This document shows positions 59,001-64,000 of a stretch of 64,000 nt of DNA, one piece after another. A program made the translations under genes and the position numbers. Source of the stretch: Combretum micranthum. Its lineage: Eukaryota > Streptophyta > Magnoliopsida > Myrtales > Combretaceae. The stretch spans positions 372,001-436,000 of the forward strand of contig JAMXBD010001210.1 in assembly GCA_024138025.1 (NCBI GenBank), read 5' to 3'. Below the pieces are notes generated by a model. The model did not search any database. It worked only from the letters and a program-made list of their open reading frames with translations, and was not told the origin of the DNA. Position 1 is the stretch's first letter; each line of letters begins with the position of its first letter.

Positions 59001-61336
59001 TATCTTTTTTTTTCTTACTCTAAATTGTCAGATCATAACAATGTTGGTCATTCCCAATGTTTTAAGAACACATAATCATACACCACAAAATATAGAGCAT
59101 GAGTGTAAGTAAATGCTTTATATGGACAAATGCAACATTGCAACTTTCTGGATGAATAAAGTATTGACTTCGGGCTTATCAAATAAAATTCAAGATGAAA
59201 CTTAGCATTCCAAAAGATCATGCCACATGATCAAACCTTCTCTTTTAACTATTGACTCTGAGCCACAACATGTCAATAAGTCTAATCAGGTTCTGAATGG
59301 TCAACTATATGCTCATTTGCTCACTGAAAACAAAAATGGTCAAAGAAAATTATTTCTCCCACTAAATGTCAATGTAATTACTGGACTAACAGCAAAATTC
59401 TAGCTGGAATAATATATCACATCATGCTAGTTGTATATTGTAGGACTAATAAAAAGTAACAAAATAACTAAATACAAACCATCTCAACTTAGTGCAAGGA
59501 TCAAGCTATTAAAAATCAAACCAGATAAAATTATGCTTATGATACACAACATACAACAAATTCTCATAGACATCAATAGCATTAAGAGAACAAGAGCATA
59601 ATAGAAAAACAAACCTCAGATATAATGCGGTGTCTCCCCTCTAAAACTCTCAATGAAGGTGGTAGGCCTAGTACATCATCACTTTGTCTATCCATGAAGG
59701 ATGCAGACCTTAAATAATGTTGGCGATAACCCTGGTTGCCACCAGAGGAAGAGGCTGTCTCTTGTGAGGAAGAAGAGGGAACTGAAGATTGAAGAGGAAA
59801 ATGACTGCTGCTTCCACCAGGTTCAGAGTCAACGGATGGAAACAAAGACCAAGGTGCCAATTCCATTAATCGCCGTCGATTAGGTGTCAGGTGCTGGCGA
59901 GATATCCATGCAGGAGGAGAAGTCCGGATGCTTGAACTTGAACTAGGACCAGCACGACTACTAGAAGGAAGACCGCTGGGATTGCTTGTTTCTCCAGGGG
60001 TTAAACTCCAAGTTGTTGGATCATGAATCATATTTCTGGACTCAGTATTTGATGTAACCATGGGATTGACAGGAACATTCCTATGAATACTTCTGAAATT
60101 AGTTTCCTCCCTTAAGGCAGCAGCTACTTCACCAGCAACAAAAGAATTTGAAAAACTGCCACTGCTAGATGTGGAAGACCCACTCCAGGGGATAGGATGC
60201 ATATTTCTTGAGGAGACAGCTGCATGCAACATATTGGAGTGCATTTGCAAAGCATTTGTATTGGCTAAAGGACCCACAGAACCACCAGTAGATGGGCTAG
60301 GTCTGCTTGACTGATTACGAGAGTAGGAACTAGAATGCCTTCCACTGCCATCTGATGATAGGTCAATTGCAGAAGAATCTTGCTGAGATCCTAAATTCCC
60401 TCTCCTCATAAAACCTCTTGGAGGAACTTCTGTGCTTCCTGTAATGCTCAAAGAAGGAAAGGGCTCAAAAGCAACTTCTCTAATACCAACTCCAGGTCTT
60501 GGGTTCAGCTGCTGCATATAACCACTGCTAGGAGAATTCCATGAAGGTGATACAGATAAATCCATGCCAGCTGAAGGATTGTTATGAGATAGACCACCAG
60601 ACCAGGGAACACTGTTGTTTTGAGGGATACAGGCAGAACTTCCCCCAGGTTGTGACTGTCCAGAGGTACCTTCAAAAGCCTTTCTCTTGCATGATATTCC
60701 CCAGTTGCCCATAGAAGAACTCGAGCTGCCACCTCTCTCATCCAAATGACTAGATCTTCCAGATGAACCGGGGGCAAAAATGCCACTCTCAATTTCAGGA
60801 GCACCAAAATCTGGAAAACACGGATCTGCAGAACCTCCAATCTCTGCCCGCCGACCACCATTATTACCAGTATATCCTATACTTATATTCACATTCTGAG
60901 AAGTAAGATCCAAGTTTGCATTTCGCAACCCAGAAGGGTTCCCGGTGATGTGATCACCCTCAGGGAACCCAGGAAATACGATATTAGATGGTTCAAGGTG
61001 CCTTCTGGTTGTGCTGGGACCAGCACTGGAGCAAGCACTCTGAGGAGGATATATGTGTTCCACTTTCATCTCATCACAACCGACTTGATCCCCTGAGTTT
61101 GATGTAGATCCAGGGTGAGCCACATCCCAACCACCAAATCCCTGTGCACCATGACTGAGTTCACCAACAGCTGATGATCCGCTAGAAGATTCCATGAAAT
61201 TAGCCAGGACCACTTCAGGATTTGGCCTGTTGTTAAGAGAGTTGTGCTGGTTCACACCATCATTCTGTGATAAAGGTCCCAGATCAACCTCAACATTTTC
61301 AGGCACTGAATCTATAGTGCTACGACGGCCTTGCAT
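46888..61336 (-). CDS. MBR2: RING-H2 E3 ubiquitin ligase, MBR1/MBR2 type (five coding exons)
   Basis: Coding exons are 61336-59615, 48123-48073, 47578-47480, 47406-47263 and 47019-46888, all with GT/AG borders and all introns in phase 0. Together they give 715 residues without a stop. Order: N-terminus [10 protein letters not shown]; long serine/glycine-rich disordered region with SCKRKAFEG and [10 protein letters not shown]; then [33 protein letters not shown] and [16 protein letters not shown]; last, a RING-H2 domain from CCIC through CAHEFHINC to CPIC. This C-terminal half is the hallmark of plant MBR proteins. Arabidopsis MBR1 and MBR2 bind the Mediator subunit MED25/PFT1 and promote its turnover and flowering; the same role here is inference. 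Intron 1 is about 11.5 kb and holds a gypsy element in opposite orientation. A start at 61402 (MGHSQ) is possible but less like the family. RHG1A-type paralogues are an alternative name. Confidence 0.9.
47263..47406 (-). CDS. MBR2: MBR-type gene, coding exon 4
   Basis: Flanked by CTGCAG before and CAG/GTGAGT after. 144 bases encode [16 protein letters not shown] through YPEPCCICQ. The last codons supply the first Cys pair (C-x2-C) of the RING. Intron 4 is 243 bases. Confidence 0.92.
47480..47578 (-). CDS. MBR2: MBR-type gene, coding exon 3
   Basis: Acceptor ATAATAG, donor GAG/GTAAAG. 99 bases encode [18 protein letters not shown] then [15 protein letters not shown], the most conserved stretch of the family outside the RING. 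Intron 3 is only 73 bases. Confidence 0.92.
47989..48007. repeat. (TG)n microsatellite in MBR-type intron 2
   Basis: A short ATATAT run grades into (TG)n of about nine units, within the 494-base intron 2. Confidence 0.85.
48073..48123 (-). CDS. MBR2: MBR-type gene, coding exon 2 (51 bases)
   Basis: A micro-exon too short for ordinary ORF listing. Acceptor CTTTCAG, donor GAG/GTTTGA. It encodes [17 protein letters not shown], which joins the end of exon 1 (HRIISE) to exon 3 (DYMLF) in frame, exactly as in the family. Confidence 0.9.
48124..49137 (-). other. Intron 1 of the MBR-type gene, 3' part
   Basis: Non-coding AT-rich intron sequence. The - frame at 48594-48791 has no domain. Nothing else was recognised. 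Confidence 0.6.
49138..49414. repeat. Chain of short hairpins built on TATCGCAT
   Basis: Successive short inverted repeats follow one another: near 49138-49162, 49195-49223, 49242-49271, a perfect one with arms GCAAAGTA/TACTTTGC at 49276-49295, 49323-49353 (GTATCGCATAT against GTGCGATATAC), and 49388-49414 (TATATCGCATGT against ACATGCAATATA). The word TATCGCA appears five times with hairpin partners, and AGTACC linkers recur. Both strands are open over much of the region (49083-49418 on -, 49106-49354 on +), but these frames arise from the palindromes and are not genes. Confidence 0.7.
49415..49889 (-). other. Intron 1 of the MBR-type gene, no element recognised
   Basis: AT-rich, non-coding, with no defined structure. 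Confidence 0.5.
49890..51441 (-). pseudogene. Decayed unidentified coding remnant inside MBR-type intron 1
   Basis: Several - strand pieces look like exons of one unknown protein. Around 50010-49915 there is [17 protein letters not shown] followed by an acidic run. At 51441-51360, directly after TATTTTCAG, there is [14 protein letters not shown]. The frame 51310-51077 reads [19 protein letters not shown] and then [18 protein letters not shown]. Stops and frame changes lie between them. Composition is GC-richer than typical intron. It may be a gene fragment carried in by a transposon, or an old nested pseudogene. I do not recognise the family. Confidence 0.3.
51442..53624 (-). other. Intron 1 of the MBR-type gene, segment before the gypsy insertion
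   Basis: Non-coding. The frames at 53289-53501 and 53502-53693 (+) have no domain and the latter runs into the LTR. A few - strand pieces near 51590 ([15 protein letters not shown]) may extend the unknown coding remnant further upstream. Confidence 0.45.
53630..53997 (+). repeat. 5' LTR of the gypsy element
   Basis: It starts TGATACATTACCAAGG and ends GGATCATAACA. It carries three TTAG units near 53817-53831 where the 3' LTR has two. TATAAATA near 53840 is a candidate TATA box for the element's RNA. Confidence 0.95.
54000..54016 (+). other. Primer-binding-site-like sequence of the gypsy element
   Basis: Two bases after the 5' LTR the sequence TTAGCGCCGTCTGTGG begins. It resembles the GGCGCCGTCTGTGG-type priming site common in plant gypsy elements, with an A where G is usual. 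The priming tRNA was not determined. Confidence 0.6.
54034..55200 (+). pseudogene. Gypsy gag with zinc knuckle, frameshifted
   Basis: The start at 54034 opens a 332-codon frame with a helical N-terminus, then [20 protein letters not shown] and [16 protein letters not shown], typical of the gag retrotransposon domain. The frame is lost near 54920-54950; the following frame carries [17 protein letters not shown] and the knuckle [14 protein letters not shown] (55137-55178). In this knuckle the usual first His is Thr, as in several plant gypsy relatives. In intact elements Gag forms the particle and binds RNA. Confidence 0.85.
55201..56060 (+). pseudogene. Gypsy protease region, with frameshifts and a stop
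   Basis: The active-site motif [11 protein letters not shown] is read at 55400-55432 and is followed at once by TAG (55433-55435). Frames change near 55370 before it and near 55550 after it. The next frame carries [17 protein letters not shown], the conserved D-[IV]-I-LG-WL part of the protease. It continues into the linker before [22 protein letters not shown]. Confidence 0.85.
56047..57180 (+). pseudogene. Gypsy reverse transcriptase and RNase H, frameshifted
   Basis: An uninterrupted 279-codon frame contains the RT core: [46 protein letters not shown] and the catalytic FFDDILVYS (DD at 56416-56421), then [13 protein letters not shown] frame break at its start (near 56062) separates it from the protease. 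RNase H begins with IECDAS and is broken at 56880 by what looks like a one-base loss. The second part ([31 protein letters not shown]) is in a new frame, with further breaks near 57085 and 57180. Confidence 0.9.
57119..58480 (+). pseudogene. Gypsy integrase, frameshifted
   Basis: The zinc-binding N-terminal part shows [13 protein letters not shown], then, after a break near 57495, CAVCQRNK. The catalytic core runs in one frame from 57603: D in SMDFISGLP (57621), D in SDRDPLF (57801) and E in QTEVLNR (57906), the last two 35 residues apart as in retroviral integrases. Breaks lie near 57600 and 57965. The C-terminal part [22 protein letters not shown] and [12 protein letters not shown] is the GPY/F module that binds DNA. 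Confidence 0.9.
58440..58676 (+). pseudogene. Chromodomain-like C-terminus of gypsy integrase
   Basis: After a frame break near 58430 the frame reads [35 protein letters not shown] and then [12 protein letters not shown]. The VLI-W-x-ATWE-x-FP-F-LEDK pattern is the plant chromovirus group-II chromodomain, thought to steer integration to marked chromatin. The purine-rich tract expected just before the 3' LTR is poor here (AAGATGGTGG). Confidence 0.8.
58677..59040 (+). repeat. 3' LTR of the gypsy element
   Basis: The same ends as the 5' LTR (TGATAC...CATAACA), followed directly by the ATGTT target copy. One TTAG unit is missing relative to the 5' LTR. Confidence 0.95.
59046..59614 (-). other. 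Intron 1 of the MBR-type gene, 5' part
   Basis: AT-rich intron sequence between exon 1 and the gypsy element. No other feature was seen. Confidence 0.7.
59615..61336 (-). CDS. MBR2: MBR-type gene, coding exon 1
   Basis: 574 codons from [10 protein letters not shown] to HRIISE, ending at GAG/GTTTGT. It encodes the long serine-, glycine- and asparagine-rich region characteristic of MBR proteins, probably disordered and used for partner binding. Landmarks are [14 protein letters not shown] and [19 protein letters not shown]. The frame stays open through the donor for another 11 residues, which are not coding because the micro-exon at 48123 continues the protein. The start was chosen at the Met matching the family (MQG-RST); an in-frame Met 22 codons upstream is the alternative. 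Confidence 0.9.
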
Positions 61337-63193
61337 TTGGACAGTGAACTCAACCAAATCTATAGCCTTATCTACCGCAAGCTGAATTTGAGAGTGGCCC
61401 AAACTATCACCCGTTGCAGTTTAGCACTCAAAGACCGTACATTGGCCTAAAACTCGCTTTAAGCTGTGAGACAAATCCAGTAAAGTATAGTGGATGAAAC
61501 AATCTGAAAATGAAATTAATATACAGAAAAATGCTGATCCTAATAAATACTAAATTTATAAAATAGAACAAAGTTCCAAAAGGAATAAAAAAGAAAGGGG
61601 TGTTATGCAGCTCGTTTGTCCCTAGCAAGCACTAATCAGTTCTTCACTAGACTAACTCAACAAAGTGTCACAACTCACCCACGACATCCTTGGGGTTTGA
61701 AAATCCAAAGTAAGTATGCTAAGGGTAAATCACAGTGCACTTCTACCTCTCTCCATCCTAACCATCAGCTGAGCTTCAGGTGGCAAAAACACCATCACTG
61801 ACACCTACAACTCAAACAGAATCCATTGCCATTAAGCCATCATGGACAAACTGCAGGACCAGCTGTGCAACCGAGTATAACCACCAAGACACTATCTTGT
61901 CTGAATCAAAGCATCACCACATGCTCCATAACCCACCAAACACCACCCCTATTATTCAACTTCACAACATACCACCCATTACTCCTTAAAAAAAGACTAG
62001 TCTGTCCATAGATAGAAACATCAAAATTCACATCTTCTATAAACAGAAGCAGCATTTCACATCCTTAAAACTCAAGATTTAGTTACAGCCATTTCAGTGA
62101 TAAAACAGAGATGTTGATAGCAAAGAAGATTCCTGATTAGTGAAAAACACATCCATTATAGTTTGTTGAAAAAAAATTAAAAAAAAAAAAATTCTGCTCC
62201 ATATATATGAAAAAATACATTTATGTTCTAGGAAAACAAACACCTGCTCAGCAACAAGTAAAGCCAGATGAGGTACATCTTGGCACATTCCTTAAAACTC
62301 CACGACTCTCAAAGCTCCTTGTCATGTATATCTTTCAAGTTTCAACAAGGAAATAATATCTGTAAAACCAAAACAAGTATGATTTAGAAAACACAACTAT
62401 TACTAGAACAGTAGAGTACGTTACTGAAGCACATCATTTTATTTAAATCAATGATGACACCACTGACCAGCTCCAAAACTAATAAAATGGCATGATCAAT
62501 GGCCACGGTCTATCTTCAATCCCTCTCTACTGAATTTTCTGGCAAACACTCAATAAGAGAACTATAGTTCTCATGTCAGAACCTATATAACTCTTTAACT
62601 CCTACAATGGAACAAAAAAAGGAAGTGAAACCTCCGAATTTTTACTACAACAAAACTCAATAAGCCTATAAACTCAAGCACAATTTGCGTTTGTTTACAT
62701 TAAATGCCTTTTAATATATACAATTCAACTGAAAAAAAGATTTTCAGAGACAATATTGATCATTTTCCAATCTTGATACCATCAATAGGGACGCAATCCA
62801 CTACAAACAATCAGCACTTTAAGCACCCCCCACAACCTCCAGCAACTAATCACAACTGGTTAATAAACCAATCTAACAAGTTAATAGAGCTAATTCCTGT
62901 CGAATTAGTTCCGAAACATTCGATTAAGACACTGGTATCTACCAATTGTAAACACAATCATACAGCAGGCATTTTCCTCTACACAACTCAATCTAACTGA
63001 GAAAGTATTAGGAACCCAAGTAAGCATTCATTTAACATAAATTAAGAAAATAAATCAAACCCATTAGATATTTCACATCAAAATGCAGAGCCCAGAAATC
63101 ACTAGATGCAAAAATCATTAAAAAAATTCGAACCCAAAAATTCTCCATGCATGTAAGTATAGAAAAACAACAAAATTGAGATTCAAAAAATAC
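61337..63193 (-). other. 5' flank / 5' UTR intron region of the MBR-type gene
   Basis: Non-coding. Short frames in this interval (for example 61616-61801 and 62704-63000, +) have no domains. If the candidate leader exon at 63194 is real, much of this is a 5' UTR intron; the acceptor was not located. Confidence 0.4.
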
Positions 63194-63240
63194 CTTATAA
63201 TGAATTCGACGATCCTCCTCCTTCCAACTTGATTATCAAC
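63194..63240 (-). other. Candidate 5' UTR exon of the MBR-type gene
   Basis: On the - strand a purine-rich segment (GGAAGGAGGAGGATCGTCG) ends in TTATAAG/GTATTT, a good donor at 63194. An (AT)n run lies just upstream at 63271-63292. Leader exons separated by an intron are common in this gene family, but transcript data are needed. Confidence 0.3.
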
Positions 63241-63270
63241 TACACAAACCTAAGAGTAAAATCAAATTCA

Positions 63271-63292
63271 ATATATATATATATATATATAT
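63271..63292. repeat. (AT)n microsatellite
   Basis: Uninterrupted run of 11 AT units, possibly in the promoter of the MBR-type gene. Confidence 0.9.
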
Positions 63293-64000
63293 CTCAACTA
63301 ACGAACATCAAAGAAATAAGAAAAATCCAATCTTTTTTCTATTTAAGAAGATCAGTTAAAAATAAAAAGCCCAGATAAGTAACCGATCGAGCAACATTAA
63401 AAGATTGAAACTTTGATGAAGAAAACAAAAAAAGCAGGCAAAATTAGAATTGGGGTAGTGATAATAATGGGTATGAATTATTGAGGATTTGATCAGAAGT
63501 GCATCTAAGTTTAATTTATTTTCCCCCAACAAATTTCAGGTTTTTTTTTTTTTTAATCTTCTCCTTTTTTTTCTTTTTTTCCTGTTTGAGTGACAGATAA
63601 TATGAATGTGACGAAAGTCACTGAGCAAATTGTAAATAGAAGATGGGTGTGTGGGGTAGAGAAGATTGAGGATAGCAGTTTTTTTACCATGGAATGTAGT
63701 TTTGATTTTTTTTTTTTTTAATGTACTCATATAGTTTTAATAAAAATGACAAATAATTCAAATATGCACTCAATAAATGAAAAAAACGTAAAAAACCATT
63801 TATAATTTACAATTTATGTTTATTTTATATATATCTTGTTGATGTTAAAGGGGATGTAATTGGTAACTGTATACAACACATTAATGATACAAAGTAAAAG
63901 ACAAAAATTAACTATACTAGAAGGAAATTATTTTAAGTATTACATATAATTATATATCTCCTTCAGGTAAATTTTATCGATGGTACCTGAACTTTTTAAA
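63293..64000. other. Upstream region of the MBR-type gene; window end enters a MITE-like repeat
   Basis: It contains long A/T homopolymers (63540-63590, 63708-63720). The last 40 bases (GGTACCTGAACTTTTTAAA) resemble the end of the Mutator-type repeats seen at 23481-25023, so another element may begin at the window edge. Confidence 0.35.

Larger units (their letters stand above)
53630..59040 (+). mobile_element. Ty3/gypsy chromovirus, recent but coding-dead, in MBR-type intron 1
   Basis: A structurally complete element: 368-bp and 364-bp LTRs (TG...CA), perfect ATGTT target duplication (53625-53629, 59041-59045), a primer-binding-site-like sequence, gag with zinc knuckle, protease, RT, RNase H, integrase and a C-terminal chromodomain-like segment, in gypsy order. 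The LTRs differ by about 8 substitutions (7 transitions) and one 4-bp TTAG unit. The coding region is broken by about eleven frameshifts and one TAG, so the copy cannot have made its own proteins in its present form. Its short LTRs and ~5.4-kb length suggest the Reina or Tekay groups, which I cannot separate by eye. It lies antisense to the host gene. Confidence 0.95.

Noticed and set aside
59701..59883. + strand frames within 59582-61402
   Set aside because: Antisense shadows of MBR-type exon 1, with no domain.
61337..61402. N-terminal extension of the MBR-type protein (MGHSQIQLAV...)
   Set aside because: It is in frame, but the family N-terminus begins at the internal MQG-RST Met. The extra 22 residues have no family-like sequence and may be 5' UTR.

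Overview
This window looks like nuclear DNA from a eudicot plant. It is strongly AT-rich, gene-poor and full of degraded transposable elements. Its protein-coding genes have plant-specific architectures and plant-type GT/AG introns. I can support only two host genes: an intronless U-box E3 ubiquitin ligase of the PUB25/PUB26 type (17513-18757, + strand) and a five-exon RING-H2 E3 ligase of the MBR1/MBR2 (Med25-binding RING-H2) type, whose coding exons run from 61336 down to 46888 on the - strand. Both take part in ubiquitination, but nothing in the sequence links them functionally.

Layout. 1-17.1 kb is intergenic DNA with several non-autonomous DNA transposons: a foldback MITE at 2.6 kb, a 624-bp hAT-type element with a perfect 8-bp target duplication at 6.8-7.4 kb, a small MITE at 8.1-8.3 kb, and two dispersed MITE families. 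17.1-18.8 kb holds the U-box gene with a TATA box and a CT-rich leader. 18.8-26.8 kb is again intergenic. It contains a palindrome cluster near 19.6 kb and a 1.5-kb element with ~320-bp terminal inverted repeats (23.5-25.0 kb) that appears to carry a captured host exon, which would make it a Pack-MULE.

26.8-46.2 kb is best read as one old, decayed endogenous caulimovirid (plant pararetrovirus) on the - strand. It has a ~180-bp direct repeat at both ends, a tRNA-iMet primer-binding site just inside the right-hand repeat, and remnants in the order movement-protein-like, CCHC knuckle, aspartic protease, reverse transcriptase, RNase H. It is disrupted by stops and frameshifts. Later DNA has probably split it, including a 1.08-kb inverted-repeat transposon at 30.9-32.0 kb and a ~6-kb block at 37.2-43.5 kb.

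46.9-61.3 kb is the MBR-type gene. Its first coding intron is about 11.5 kb long and contains a Ty3/gypsy chromovirus (53630-59040). That element has intact TG...CA LTRs and a perfect 5-bp ATGTT target duplication, and lies antisense to the gene. Its LTRs differ by only about 8 substitutions, but its coding region carries about eleven frameshifts and a stop. The same intron holds an unusual chain of short hairpins (49.1-49.4 kb) and a decayed unidentified coding remnant. 61.3-64 kb is the 5' flank of the MBR-type gene.

I saw no rRNA or tRNA genes and no CRISPR arrays. All identities come from reading the sequence. No database search was run.
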